The notes under the pieces were generated by a model. It saw only the letters and a list, made by a program, of their open reading frames with translations. It ran no database searches and was not told where the DNA came from. A DNA stretch of 64,000 bases from Xenophilus sp. Marseille-Q4582 (GTDB lineage: Bacteria > Pseudomonadota > Gammaproteobacteria > Burkholderiales > Burkholderiaceae_C), in NCBI RefSeq assembly GCF_916700565.1, contig NZ_CAKAKO010000002.1:310001-374000 (forward strand). The letters run 5' to 3'. Below, one piece after another: positions 1 to 11,710 of the stretch. Position 1 is the stretch's first letter, and the number at the start of each line of letters is the position of its first letter. The translations under genes and the position numbers were made by a program.

Positions 1-195
1 CCCCGAGCCTTCGCGCAGGAACAGGTCCACCACCGCCAGGTGCCAGACCTCGCGGTGGTCCTGCAGCCATTGCACGGCCTGCGCCTCGGTTTCCGCCACG
101 CCCACCACGGGTGCGTCGGCCAGGTCCGCCAGCGCCGGGATGAGGTTTTCGCGGATGGTGGAGTTGTCCTCCACCAGAAAGGTGATCAGCGCCAT
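1..195 (-). CDS. Response regulator receiver domain protein, N-terminal part (cut by window)
   Basis: The 65 visible residues begin MALITFLVEDNS, a typical receiver-domain first strand with the acidic pair E9-D10. The segment AVVDLF places the phospho-accepting aspartate at D57, at the usual spacing. This is the start of a two-component response regulator. The reading frame runs off the left edge, so the output domain (DNA-binding or other) cannot be seen, nor can a partner kinase. In several residues the start resembles small NarL/FixJ-like or stand-alone receivers, but the sequence does not allow a subfamily call. Confidence 0.8.
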   Translation of the reverse strand, partial: MALITFLVEDNSTIRENLIPALADLADAPVVGVAETEAQAVQWLQDHREVWHLAVVDLFLREGSG

Positions 196-254
196 GCTCT
201 CCTGCAGCCAGCTTCTGTCGGGCATGCAGTCTAGCGGCGCTGCGCCGCCGGCGC

Positions 255-332
255 TCAGAGGATGCCGAACAGGTTCAGCAGGATGATCGCGCTCAGCGGA
301 ACGCCCAGCAGCCACAGCAAAAGAGAAGGCAT
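255..332 (-). CDS. 25-residue hydrophobic membrane microprotein
   Basis: A short frame encodes 25 residues starting MPSLLLWLLGVP and ending LNLFGIL. It is almost entirely hydrophobic with a central proline, enough for one membrane helix. A good ribosome-binding site (GAGGAA, 7-8 bases upstream) precedes the ATG, which is the main reason to believe it is translated. It lies alone between the response regulator and gap. I do not recognise a function. Similar single-helix peptides are usually missed by gene callers. Confidence 0.55.
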   Translation of the reverse strand: MPSLLLWLLGVPLSAIILLNLFGIL

Positions 333-456
333 GGTCGGATTCCTCGTCGTCGAAGTGAAACATGCCCGCGATGCTGCGGCGCCCGGGGATGCCGGCCTGA
401 CAGCCGAGGCGGCCCGCCGATGTAGGACGGCCCGGCGGATGGTGCCGCGCCCAAGC

Positions 457-480
457 AAAAGGCGCCCGAAGGCGCCTTTC
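457..480 (-). terminator. Rho-independent terminator after gap
   Basis: On the minus strand a perfect stem AAAGGCGCC / GGCGCCTTT with a TTCG tetraloop sits about 20 bases after the gap stop codon and runs into TTTTGCTT. The stable UUCG-type loop and the T-rich end make this a convincing terminator for the tkt-gap unit. Confidence 0.85.
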
Positions 481-499
481 GCAGCGACGCGAGGTCCGC

Positions 500-3591
<3,092 letters not shown>

Positions 3592-3767
3592 GGGGTGAGC
3601 TTTCGGGGGAAGGGATAGAGGGGAGAACCCGCGATTTTAGCGAGCGGGGGGTGGCCCGGCCCGTGGCGGCCTTTGCCGGGCCCGCGCAGCGGTTCTTGCG
3701 GAGCCCGCTGATAGAGTGCCGCCATGTCCCGTTTTCCCCTCTCTTTCGCTGGCCGGGAGGCCTGTCC

Positions 3768-4508
3768 ATGAAGGCGCAGGCCATGATCCTGGCCGCCGGC
3801 CGCGGCCAGCGCATGCGGCCGCTGACCGATGCCACGCCCAAGCCCCTGCTGCCCGTGCAGGGCCAGCCGCTGATGCAGTGGCACATGCAGGCACTGGCGC
3901 GCGGCGGCTTCACGCGGCTGGTGGTCAACACGGCCTGGCTGGGCGAGCAGATCGAGGCCCGTTTCGGCGCCCATGCGCCCTGGCCCGCAGGCGGCGCGTC
4001 GGACATCGCGTATTCGCACGAGGGCCGCGACTTCGGCGACGCGCTGGAAACCGCAGGCGGCATCGTGCGCGCGCTGCCGAGCCTGGGCGAGGTGTTCTGG
4101 GCCGTGGCCGGCGACGTGCATGCGCCCGACTTCCGCTTCAGCGCGCCGGTGGTCGAGTCCTTCGCCGCCAGCGGCCTGCTGGCGCAGCTGTGGCTGGTCG
4201 TCAATCCGCCGCACCATCCGCAAGGCGACTTCGGCATCGATGCGGAAGGCCGCGCGCTCGACCTGCCGGCCGACGCGCCGGGGCCGCGCTTCACCTTCTC
4301 GGGCATCGGCCTGTACCGGGCCGAGCTGTTTGGCACGCCCTGGTGCGAGATCGCGCCCGGCAATCCCGAAGGCATCCACGCGCCGCTGGCGCCGCTGCTG
4401 CGCCGCGCGATGGGCGCGGGCCGCGTCGGCGCGCAGCTGCACACCGGCCGCTGGACCGACGTCGGCACGCCCGAGCGGCTGGCGCAGCTCAACGCCGAGG
4501 CGGCCTGA
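3768..4508 (+). CDS. murU: N-acetylmuramate alpha-1-phosphate uridylyltransferase MurU
   Basis: Nucleotidyltransferase of 246 residues. The N-terminal signature AGRGQRMRPLTDATPKPLLP (residues 10-29) is the sugar-1-phosphate nucleotidyltransferase motif with the catalytic Arg and Lys. In MurU this activity joins UTP and MurNAc-1-phosphate to UDP-MurNAc, the last step of the shortcut that recycles peptidoglycan sugars without passing through GlcNAc. The start at 3768 is supported by a GGGAGG site. A kinase that fits the preceding step, AmgK, is encoded at 27183-28271, which favours MurU over glucose- or mannose-1-phosphate transferases. It is divergent from tkt and just upstream of pepP. Confidence 0.85.
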   Translation: MKAQAMILAAGRGQRMRPLTDATPKPLLPVQGQPLMQWHMQALARGGFTRLVVNTAWLGEQIEARFGAHAPWPAGGASDIAYSHEGRDFGDALETAGGIVRALPSLGEVFWAVAGDVHAPDFRFSAPVVESFAASGLLAQLWLVVNPPHHPQGDFGIDAEGRALDLPADAPGPRFTFSGIGLYRAELFGTPWCEIAPGNPEGIHAPLAPLLRRAMGAGRVGAQLHTGRWTDVGTPERLAQLNAEAA

Positions 4509-4605
4509 GGGCCCTTCGCCCGCCTGCAGCGCCAGGGTGGGCCCTGCCGCTTCGGGCCGCCCCCGCCGCGCGCACAGACGGCCGGCGCGGCGCTACGATG
4601 CGCCG

Positions 4606-5988
4606 ATGACCTCGCCCTACGCCTCCCGCCGCGCCGCACTCGCCCGCCAGATCGGGCCCGACGGCATCGCCATCGTTCCCACCGCGCCCGAGCGGCCGCG
4701 CAACCGCGACACGGATTTCCTGTACCGGCACGACAGCTACTTCTACTACCTGACCGGCTTCACCGAGCCCAATGCCTGGCTGGTGCTGACCGGGGACGGC
4801 CGCAGCACGCTGTTCTGCGCGCCCAAGGACCTGGAGCGTGAGATCTGGGACGGCTATCGCCTGGGCCCCGACGCGGCGCCCGGCACGCTGGGCGTCGATG
4901 AGGCCTTCTCGGTCGACCAGCTGGGCAGCCGGCTGCCCAGGATGCTGGAGAACAAGGCCGTGGTCTGGTACCCCTTTGCCACGCACGCGGGGCTGGAGAC
5001 GCGCATCGACGGCTGGCTGCAGCAGGTGCGCGCGCGCGTGCGCTTCGGCGCCCTGTGCCCTGAGCAGCAGCGCGACCTGTGCGGCCTGCTCGACGAGATG
5101 CGGCTGGTCAAGGACGCGCACGAGCTGGACATCATGCGCCGCGCCAGCGCCATCAGCGCGCGCGCCCACATCCGCGCCATGCAGACCAGCGCGCGCATGC
5201 TGCGCGCCGGCGAAGACGTGCGCGAGTACCACCTCGACGCCGAGCTGCTGCACGAGTTCCGCCGCGGCGGCTCGCAGTACCCCGCCTACGGCTCCATCGT
5301 GGCGGCCGGCGCCAACGCCTGCGTGCTGCACTACCGCGCCGACGCGGCGCCCGTGCGCGCGGGCGAGCTGGTGCTGATCGACGCCGGCTGCGAGCTGGAC
5401 GGCTACGCCAGCGACATCACGCGCACCTTCCCGGCCGACGGCCGGTTCACCGGCCCGCAGCGCGCGCTGTACGACCTGGTGCTGGCCAGCCAGGACGCGG
5501 CCGTGGCCGCGACCAAGGCCGGCAACCGCTTCAACGACCCGCACGACGCCACCGTGAAGGTGCTGGCGCAGGGCCTGCTCGACCTGGGCCTGCTCGACGC
5601 CAACAAGGTGGGCTCGGTGCAGGACGTGATCGACAACCGCAGCTACTTCCAGTTCTACATGCACCGCACCGGCCACTGGCTGGGCATGGACGTGCACGAC
5701 TGCGGCAGCTACGTGGAGCCCACGCAGGTGGGCGAAGTCAGCGAGCGGCGTGATCCGCTTTCGGGCGAACTCATCAAGAACCGCCCCAGCCGCATCCTGA
5801 AGCCCGGCATGGTGCTGACCATCGAGCCCGGCCTCTACGTGCGGCCAGCCGAGGGCGTGCCTGCCGAGTTCCACCACATCGGTATCCGCATCGAGGACGA
5901 CGCGGTGGTGACCGCCACCGGCTGCGAGCTGATCACGCGGGGCGTGCCCGTGCACGGTGACGAGATCGAGGCCCTGATGCGCGGCTGA
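4606..5988 (+). CDS. pepP: Xaa-Pro aminopeptidase
   Basis: Dinuclear-manganese peptidase that removes an N-terminal residue preceding proline. The 460-residue product has the aminopeptidase P N-terminal domain (about 1-135, RDTDFLYRHDSYFYYLTGF) followed by the creatinase/pita-bread domain. Metal ligands can be placed in LIDAGCELDGYASDITR, HRTGHWLG, EPGLY and GIRIEDD. The start used (MTSPYASRR) is 97 bases after murU on the same strand. An in-frame upstream extension exists but overlaps murU and reads as GC-rich shadow. No signal peptide is seen, so it should be cytoplasmic. Confidence 0.95.
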   Translation: MTSPYASRRAALARQIGPDGIAIVPTAPERPRNRDTDFLYRHDSYFYYLTGFTEPNAWLVLTGDGRSTLFCAPKDLEREIWDGYRLGPDAAPGTLGVDEAFSVDQLGSRLPRMLENKAVVWYPFATHAGLETRIDGWLQQVRARVRFGALCPEQQRDLCGLLDEMRLVKDAHELDIMRRASAISARAHIRAMQTSARMLRAGEDVREYHLDAELLHEFRRGGSQYPAYGSIVAAGANACVLHYRADAAPVRAGELVLIDAGCELDGYASDITRTFPADGRFTGPQRALYDLVLASQDAAVAATKAGNRFNDPHDATVKVLAQGLLDLGLLDANKVGSVQDVIDNRSYFQFYMHRTGHWLGMDVHDCGSYVEPTQVGEVSERRDPLSGELIKNRPSRILKPGMVLTIEPGLYVRPAEGVPAEFHHIGIRIEDDAVVTATGCELITRGVPVHGDEIEALMRG

Positions 5989-6063
5989 ACTGGGGGGCCG
6001 CCAGGAGCGGCCGGCCATAGGGCCCGTGCATGGCGGCGATGGGCGGATCTCATCATGGTTTCA

Positions 6064-6083
6064 ATTGATAGTAATTATCATTT
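6064..6083. promoter_or_regulatory. Fur-box-like palindrome upstream of the DUF2061 gene
   Basis: The sequence TTGATAGTAATTATCATTT contains the dyad TGATA-N5-TATCA. It resembles the classical Fur box (GATAATGATAATCATTATC) and stands out as an AT-rich tract in a GC-rich region. It lies about 50 bases before the ATG at 6131, a plausible operator position. The call rests on similarity to the consensus only. Confidence 0.55.
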
Positions 6084-6130
6084 GAGGCATGTTGATCGTC
6101 ATCTGGTTCGCTGCCAGACCGGAGTCGCCC

Positions 6131-6409
6131 ATGAGCCGCCTGATCCGCCCCCACCTGCCCGCCCTGCAGAAGACCGCGAGCTACTACGTGCTGCATATCA
6201 CGGTGGCGGCGCTGGTGGCCTATGCGGTCACCGGCAACCTGTGGATGGCACTGACGCTGAGTCTGCTGGAGCCCAGCGTCCAGGCCGTGGCCTTCTTCTT
6301 CCACGAGAAGCTTTGGGAGCGCCGGCGCAACCGCCGGGTGGCGGCCCAAGCCGTCGCGTCGGCCGGCGTGCACGCGCCGCAGCCTGCCGTGCAACCGGTG
6401 GGCGCCTGA
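6131..6409 (+). CDS. DUF2061 family small membrane protein
   Basis: A 92-residue protein that matches the DUF2061 pattern. Two hydrophobic segments are visible (around YYVLHITVAALVAYAVTG and LWMALTLSLLEPSVQAVAFF), followed by the conserved FHEKLWER and a basic/alanine tail. Members are predicted inner-membrane proteins of unknown function. The start MSRLIRP is chosen for its GGAG site; an upstream ATG at 6089 adds 14 residues without a site. The Fur-box-like palindrome upstream suggests iron-responsive expression. It faces the FAD monooxygenase gene convergently, 81 bases away. Confidence 0.75.
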   Translation: MSRLIRPHLPALQKTASYYVLHITVAALVAYAVTGNLWMALTLSLLEPSVQAVAFFFHEKLWERRRNRRVAAQAVASAGVHAPQPAVQPVGA

Positions 6410-6490
6410 ACGCCGGATCCGCGCCAATGCCCAAAGGCCGCATCGTGGCCCTTGTTTGGGGAGCCGTCGCGCTCTTGCCGCTCGGCTGGT

Positions 6491-7780
6491 TCAGCCCCTG
6501 ACGGCGCCTGCCGCCGCTCGCGCCACGGCCGCCGGATCGAAGCCCGCCAGCTGCTTGTAGCGCAGCGCAATCGCCGCCAGTTCGGCATGCGGCACCACCT
6601 TTTCGATGTCGTCGAAGCCCTGCGGCGCACGCTGGTGCGCCAGCTGCATCACCTGCTCGGGGCCGTTCATGCGGTTGCGCAGCACGATGCCCGAAGTGCG
6701 CGGCAGCCGGTCGGCTTCGTACTCGCGCAGCGCCATCGACGGATCCTCGAACTGCACCAGCGCGTCGGTCAGCGCGCGCGCGTCCATGATGGCCTGCGCG
6801 CTGCCGTTCGAGCCGATGGGGTACATCGGGTGCGCGGCGTCGCCCAGCAGGGTCACGCGGCCGCGCGTCCAGCCGGGCAGCGGGTCCTTGTCCACCATCG
6901 GGAACTCGTAGATCGCCTCGGCGCCGTCGATCACGGCCGGAATGTCGATCCAGTCCCAGCGCCAGTCGGCGAAGCTGTCCGCGAACACCGACTTGTCCAC
7001 GCGCTTGTTCCAGTCGCTCTTGGGCGGCGTGTCGTCCTCGGTGCCGGGCACGCGCAGCTCGGCGATCCAGTTGATGCGCGAGCGGCCTTCGCGGCGCAGC
7101 TGTTCGCTGATCGGGTAGCAGACGAACTTCTGGTCTTGGTGGCCGGCCATGAACATGGTGCGGCCGTCCAGGTAGGGCGCCGCATCGGTCACACCGCGCC
7201 ACAGCAGCCGGCGCGAGAAGCGCGGCGCATCGCCCGTGGGGTAGAAGCTGCGGCGCACGGCCGAGTGGATGCCGTCGGCGCCCACCAGCACGTCGGCGCT
7301 GGCTTCCACGAGTGTGTCGTCGCTGCGCCGGCGTAGCGTGAACACGGCCGGCTCGCCGGTCGGGTCCATCAGCGTGGAGCCGGCGCGCGTCACCGATTCG
7401 AGCGCGAGGCCGGTGTGGATGCGCCCGGCGCCCAGGCGCTGCACCGCCGCCTGGTACAGCGCCATCTGGAATTCGCCGCGGTGCACCGAGTACTGCGGCA
7501 CCGGGTAGCCGGCGGCCAGGCCGCGCGGCTCGTGCCAGATCTGCTGGCCGTAGCGGTTGTAGTAGTTCAGTGCGGCGGTCTGCACGCCGATCTGGTCCAG
7601 CGCATCGCCCAGGCCCAGCCCGGTCAGCTCGGCGGCGGCATGCGGCAGCAGGTTGATGCCCACGCCCAGCGGGCGGATTTCTTCGGAGGCCTCGTAGACC
7701 TCGGCGGCGATGCCGGCGCGGTGCAGCGCCAGCGCGAGCGTGAGGCCGCCGATGCCGGCGCCGATGATGGCGACTTTCAT
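6491..7780 (-). CDS. FAD-dependent aromatic-ring monooxygenase-like flavoprotein
   Basis: 429-residue class A flavoprotein monooxygenase, the salicylate/kynurenine hydroxylase fold. It shows the dinucleotide motif IIGAGIGG at residues 5-12, the DG fingerprint (LVGADGIHSAVRR) and the second FAD motif GRVTLLGDAAHPM. Such enzymes use NAD(P)H and oxygen to hydroxylate small aromatic substrates; the substrate here is not evident. The ATG follows a GAGAGA stretch. It is the last gene of a minus-strand set with a Bug receptor and a DUF3237 protein, which suggests catabolism of an imported carboxylate or aromatic compound. Confidence 0.85.
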   Translation of the reverse strand: MKVAIIGAGIGGLTLALALHRAGIAAEVYEASEEIRPLGVGINLLPHAAAELTGLGLGDALDQIGVQTAALNYYNRYGQQIWHEPRGLAAGYPVPQYSVHRGEFQMALYQAAVQRLGAGRIHTGLALESVTRAGSTLMDPTGEPAVFTLRRRSDDTLVEASADVLVGADGIHSAVRRSFYPTGDAPRFSRRLLWRGVTDAAPYLDGRTMFMAGHQDQKFVCYPISEQLRREGRSRINWIAELRVPGTEDDTPPKSDWNKRVDKSVFADSFADWRWDWIDIPAVIDGAEAIYEFPMVDKDPLPGWTRGRVTLLGDAAHPMYPIGSNGSAQAIMDARALTDALVQFEDPSMALREYEADRLPRTSGIVLRNRMNGPEQVMQLAHQRAPQGFDDIEKVVPHAELAAIALRYKQLAGFDPAAVARAAAGAVRG

Positions 7781-7907
7781 GAATTTCTCTCTGGGTGCAG
7801 CAGGTGCCGGGATTGTCATCCCGGTCGGCGTGACGCGGTGGCGGCCCGGCCACGAGGGGAGCCCTTGGGCTGAGGCACCAGGGCAGCCGGCGAGGCCCTT
7901 CCGTGGA

Positions 7908-8915
7908 TCAGTCGGCCTTGAAGCCAGTCGCCGCGACGGCCTTGCCCCAGGTGGCGGTGTCGGTGGCGATGATCTGGGCGAATTCGGACGCGGTGGTGCC
8001 GGTGGGCCGGAAGCCCGCATCGGTGAGCTTCTGCTTGCCGTCGACGGACTGCACCGCGCGCATGACATCGGCGCTGAGCTTGCGCACGACCTCCGAGGGC
8101 GTTTTGGCCGGCGCCACGATGCCGAACCAGGACGAGAAGGCCAGGTCGGGGTAGCCCTGCTCGCGGATGGTGGGCACCTCGGGCAGCGAGGGGCTGCGCG
8201 CCGTGCCGGTGCTGCCCAGGGCCACCAGCTTGCCGCCCTTGACGTTGGGCACGGCCAGCCCGACGCTGGCGAACACGCTGGACACATCGCCGCCGAACAG
8301 GCCGCCCAGCGCATCGGCCGTGTTGCGGTAGTGCACGGGCTCGGGCTTCTGGCCCACGGCCTCGCCGAACAGGTAGGCGCCGAAATGGCCCGGCGTGCCG
8401 GCGCCGAAGGTGGCCATGAACAGGCCCTTCTGTTGCTGAGTCCAGGCCACGTAGTCCTTCACGTTGCGGGCCGGCACCTTCTGCGGGTTGACCAGCAGCA
8501 CGAAGTCGGAACTGGCCACCTGGCTCACGGGCACGAAGTCCTTGGCGGGGTCATAGGGCAGGCGGTTGTAGCTGCTGGGCGCAATGGCGAGCTGGCCGGT
8601 TTCACCGAGCATCAGCGTGTAGCCATCGGGCGCGGCGCGGGCCGCTTCGCTGGCGGCGATCAGGCCGCCGGCGCCGGGCTTGTTGTCCACCACCACACCG
8701 ACGTGGTTCCAGCCTTCCGACAGCTTCTGCGCCAGCAGGCGGGCCACGATGTCGGGGCCCGTGCCTGCCGGGAAGCCGACGATGATGCGCACCGGCTTGT
8801 CGGGGTAGCTGCCCTGGGCGGCGGCCGGCAGGGCCAGGCCGAAGGTGGCCAGCGTGGTCGCGGCCAGGGCGAGTGCGGTGCGGCGGGGCGGGAAGGAACG
8901 ATGGATGGGCGTCAT
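7908..8915 (-). CDS. Bug/TctC family tripartite tricarboxylate transporter substrate-binding protein
   Basis: 335-residue periplasmic receptor. The N-terminus has a signal peptide (MTPIHRSFPPRR followed by an alanine-rich core, cleavage near PAAAQG). The mature part starts with the Bug hallmark YPDKPVRIIVGFPAGTGPD, and GGLIAASEAARAAPDGYTLM follows. These proteins bind carboxylated ligands for TTT transporters, and Bug paralogues are very abundant in Burkholderiales, usually without adjacent membrane genes; none are adjacent here. A GGAGACACC site precedes the ATG. Neighbouring catabolic enzymes suggest its ligand is their substrate, but that is inference. Confidence 0.92.
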   Translation of the reverse strand: MTPIHRSFPPRRTALALAATTLATFGLALPAAAQGSYPDKPVRIIVGFPAGTGPDIVARLLAQKLSEGWNHVGVVVDNKPGAGGLIAASEAARAAPDGYTLMLGETGQLAIAPSSYNRLPYDPAKDFVPVSQVASSDFVLLVNPQKVPARNVKDYVAWTQQQKGLFMATFGAGTPGHFGAYLFGEAVGQKPEPVHYRNTADALGGLFGGDVSSVFASVGLAVPNVKGGKLVALGSTGTARSPSLPEVPTIREQGYPDLAFSSWFGIVAPAKTPSEVVRKLSADVMRAVQSVDGKQKLTDAGFRPTGTTASEFAQIIATDTATWGKAVAATGFKAD

Positions 8916-8986
8916 GGTGTCTCCGTGTTCTGAATCTGTAAGGAAAAGGGCTGGCTGGGCCGCGGCCGGGGCGGGTTCACAGCTTC

Positions 8987-9454
8987 TCAGCCCAGCAGGA
9001 AGAACTGCATCTCCACCTGCTGCGGCCGGCGCGCGCCGGTGCCCACGAACAGGCGGCTGTTGATCCAGCCCAGCGCCTTCGACGCGGTCTCGAAGCGCGG
9101 CAGGCAGCGGAAATAGATCAGCGCCGGGTCCACCGGCTCGCCGCGCGCCAGCCGGGCCAGGGCCTCGGGCGGGCCGGCGCGCAGGGCCGTGTTCTGCACG
9201 TAGATCCAGTCGCCGGCATCGGTTTCCAGCGTGTAGCGCGCGTCCAGGTCCGTGAGGCCGTCCTCGCCGATCAGCTGGAAGTCGGCGCCGCCTTCGCACA
9301 CGCGCGCCTGCCAGTCCACGCCCTGGGCGTGGCCGCCCGTGATCGGGATCAGGCGGCGGCGCCCGCGCGGGGTGGCGCCCACCTCTTGCGGGGCGGCCAC
9401 CTCCACGCAGAGGCTGGCGAAGAAATGCAGCGGCGGCGGTTCGGGCAAGGTCAT
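8987..9454 (-). CDS. DUF3237 domain protein
   Basis: 155-residue protein with the DUF3237 pattern: FASLCVEVAAPQEVG near the start, then RRLIPITGGHAQG, and the closing segment INSRLFVGTGARR. The family forms a small beta-barrel of unknown biochemical role. It often appears beside Bug receptors and aromatic monooxygenases, as here. It is the first gene of the minus-strand set and lies back-to-back with the LuxR-type regulator. Start choice is limited by the short divergent region. Confidence 0.82.
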   Translation of the reverse strand: MTLPEPPPLHFFASLCVEVAAPQEVGATPRGRRRLIPITGGHAQGVDWQARVCEGGADFQLIGEDGLTDLDARYTLETDAGDWIYVQNTALRAGPPEALARLARGEPVDPALIYFRCLPRFETASKALGWINSRLFVGTGARRPQQVEMQFFLLG

Positions 9455-9540
9455 GGCGCTAGCGTATGTCCGGGTGGCAGGGCGCACTGTCATCCGCGAA
9501 GATGACAGCCGCTGTTCGCCCCACCGTTCCCTGTTTTCCC

Positions 9541-10338
9541 ATGAAGACTTGGCCGCTCCATGCGGCGCCCGATGCCGCTCCCCGCCTGCTCGGCGGCCTG
9601 ATCGACGAGATCGGCCAGCCCGGCTTCGGCACTGCTGCGCTGGAAGGCGTGCAGGCCGTGCTGCCCGCCGCGTCCTGGTCGGTGTACCGGCTGGGCACCG
9701 ATCCGGCCTTGCTGCTGTCCGCGAGCTGCGGCGTGCCCGACACCACGCGCGACTGCTGGCGCGCCTACTTGAGCGGCCCGCACCGTGCCGACCGCAGCTT
9801 CGGCCCGATGACGCTGCTGTCGGCCCGCACGCCGCACCTGTGCCACCTGGACGCGCAGGAAGCGCCGGCCGAGCATCGTGCCAAGGTCTACGACGCACAT
9901 GGCATCACGGAGCGGCTGTCGCTGGCCCAGGCGGCCGAAGGCGGCATGTTGGCCATCAACTTCTACCGACACGCCCACCAGCCCGCTTTCGGGCCGACGG
10001 CGCTGGAGCGGCTGGGCGCGCTGGCGCCGGCGCTGCTGGCCATCGTGCGCAAGCATGTGGCGCTGAGCCTTCCGGCGGCCTTGCCGTCCGCCGACCTGCA
10101 GGCGGTGGCTGCCGTGCCGACCGATCTGGAGGCGCGGCTGCTGCGCCTGTGCCCCACGCTCACGGCGCGCGAGCAGGCGGTGTGCGTGCGCCTGCTGCGC
10201 GGCCTGACGCTGGAAGGCATCGCGGCCGACCTGGAACTGGCCTTGCCCACGGTCAAGACCTACCGTCAGCGCGCTTTCGCGCGGCTGGGCATCCACTTTC
10301 GCGACGAGTTGTTCGCACGAGTGCTGCAGGCGAGCTGA
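9541..10338 (+). CDS. LuxR-type transcriptional regulator
   Basis: The C-terminal 65 residues form a LuxR helix-turn-helix (LTAREQAVCVRLLRGLTLEGIA, then LALPTVKTYRQRAFARLG). The N-terminal 190 residues contain no recognisable receiver or autoinducer domain and may be a GAF-like ligand sensor. It is transcribed away from the DUF3237-Bug-monooxygenase genes, the usual arrangement for a local regulator. The start is uncertain: ATGs at 9466, 9502 and 9541 are in frame and none has a strong ribosome-binding site. I use 9541 because it leaves room for a divergent promoter. Confidence 0.8.
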   Translation: MKTWPLHAAPDAAPRLLGGLIDEIGQPGFGTAALEGVQAVLPAASWSVYRLGTDPALLLSASCGVPDTTRDCWRAYLSGPHRADRSFGPMTLLSARTPHLCHLDAQEAPAEHRAKVYDAHGITERLSLAQAAEGGMLAINFYRHAHQPAFGPTALERLGALAPALLAIVRKHVALSLPAALPSADLQAVAAVPTDLEARLLRLCPTLTAREQAVCVRLLRGLTLEGIAADLELALPTVKTYRQRAFARLGIHFRDELFARVLQAS

Positions 10339-10500
10339 TCGGGCTGCGCCTCGTGGGGGTCAGAAAAGTCCATCTGGTGCTGTTCGTGCCACCCAGGAGA
10401 ACTGAACCGGCGCCGCCGCTGCGGCGCCACAACAGTGACATTCCCGAATTACGCAGAGCCGACCATGATGTAACATGGCGTATCAATTGTGGAGGTTGGA

Positions 10501-11133
10501 ATGATTCGTTTGGGACTGGCCGTCGTCGCAGCAGCAACGGTGGTGCATGCGCACGGCCAAAGCATCTCCGGAATCGCTACAGTGCCGGATGCTGAACTCG
10601 CTCGCTGCGCATCATTTGGGACTGATGCCCTGCGCCTGAACTGCTTTGATCAAGCCACTAAGAAACTAAAGCCGGCGAGTGCACCTAAAGCACAAGTGGC
10701 CGTTGCGGGGCAAAAAGGAAAATGGTCAACGTCAAGCGACAAAGACCCATTAACCGACAAGCCGATTTTTTACGCAATGCTTGACGCTGACGAAGGTAAA
10801 GGAAAATATGGTGGCCCCGTCTCATTGATCGTGCGATGCAAGAACAATAGTACTGAGGCTTATGTAAACTGGAATTCTTTCTTGGGTTCTGATGGAATTG
10901 CCGTCACCTATAGGGTTGATAAGGACGCCGCCGTAAAGGTGAAGTGGTCAATCTCGACAGACCACAAAGCATCGTTCATCAGGAATCCCATCCCACTCCT
11001 CAAGCAAATTGGGGACAGTTCGTCATTCGTTGTTAGCCTGACTCCTTACAGCGAGAGCCCAGTCACAGCAATATTCAACACCTCTGGCGGGGTCGCGGCA
11101 CTCGCCGACATTCGCTCGGCATGTCAATGGTGA
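10501..11133 (+). CDS. TagO/VasI-like type VI secretion-associated protein, orphan
   Basis: 210 residues with a signal peptide (MIRLGLAVVAAATVVHAHGQ). The mature pattern matches the VasI/TagO family: CASFGTDALRLNCFDQ near the N-terminus, then KWSTSSDKDPLTD, LIVRCKNNSTEAYVNW, STDHKASF, LTPYSESPVTAIF and the terminal ACQW. In type VI loci this protein is periplasmic and accessory. No other type VI gene is in the window, and the base composition is distinctly AT-richer than its neighbours, so it looks like a stray acquired gene. A strong GGAGG site fixes the start at 10501. Confidence 0.75.
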   Translation: MIRLGLAVVAAATVVHAHGQSISGIATVPDAELARCASFGTDALRLNCFDQATKKLKPASAPKAQVAVAGQKGKWSTSSDKDPLTDKPIFYAMLDADEGKGKYGGPVSLIVRCKNNSTEAYVNWNSFLGSDGIAVTYRVDKDAAVKVKWSISTDHKASFIRNPIPLLKQIGDSSSFVVSLTPYSESPVTAIFNTSGGVAALADIRSACQW

Positions 11134-11290
11134 GGTAGGCAAGAGAATAAGTCCAGATAAAATATATGGGTGTTGCACTCGGGATTAAATGCGCCCTACC
11201 GAAGTGCATACGAGCGCCGTGCAAATGCGGGTGGAATTTTGTGTTATCAACGGGAATTGGAGCGAGAGCTAAATTGGTTGGAGGATAGCC

Positions 11291-11710
11291 ATGACTGAAA
11301 TAAGAAGGAATTGTGTAATGCGTACCCCTCTCTTCTGGGTTTTAGCTCTTACCTTACTCGGTACTGCCGGATGCACAAAATCCCCTGCTGAGCAGTGCCT
11401 TGAGTCCTTTAGGAAGGACCTAGTTTCCCCAAACTCTGGGAAAGTTTTCGACTACAGCGACGGAAAATTGACCTATTTGGCAAAGAACAGAAGCGGCGTA
11501 GAGATTCAAGGTAGAGCTATCTGCACCGAAATCGATAAAAAATGGATGCGAGACACGGCGCGCGAGCATATTGAAGTTCTTAACTTAGCAGGAAAGAGCC
11601 TTGAAGCCAACAACAACTGTAGAAAAAGTGGAGAGCCAAAATCTTTGTGTGACTCACTACATAAGGTGATTTCAATTGAGGCGGCTCGTTATGAGTTGGG
11701 TTACAACTAA
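11291..11710 (+). CDS. Small lipoprotein of unknown function
   Basis: 139 residues with a lipobox LGTAGC (Cys at residue 28) after a hydrophobic segment, so it should be membrane-anchored. The mature part has four more cysteines (QCLES, AICTE, NNCRKS, SLCDS), which could form two disulphides. I do not recognise a family. The GGAGG site six bases before 11291 favours this start; an internal ATG at 11318 gives a more classic signal peptide and is the alternative. Sequence is AT-rich like the TagO-like gene upstream, suggesting joint acquisition. Confidence 0.65.
   Translation: MTEIRRNCVMRTPLFWVLALTLLGTAGCTKSPAEQCLESFRKDLVSPNSGKVFDYSDGKLTYLAKNRSGVEIQGRAICTEIDKKWMRDTAREHIEVLNLAGKSLEANNNCRKSGEPKSLCDSLHKVISIEAARYELGYN

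Noticed and set aside
10501-11133. Evidence of a type VI secretion system
   Set aside because: Only one TagO/VasI-like gene is present; no sheath, tube, baseplate or ATPase genes are in the window.
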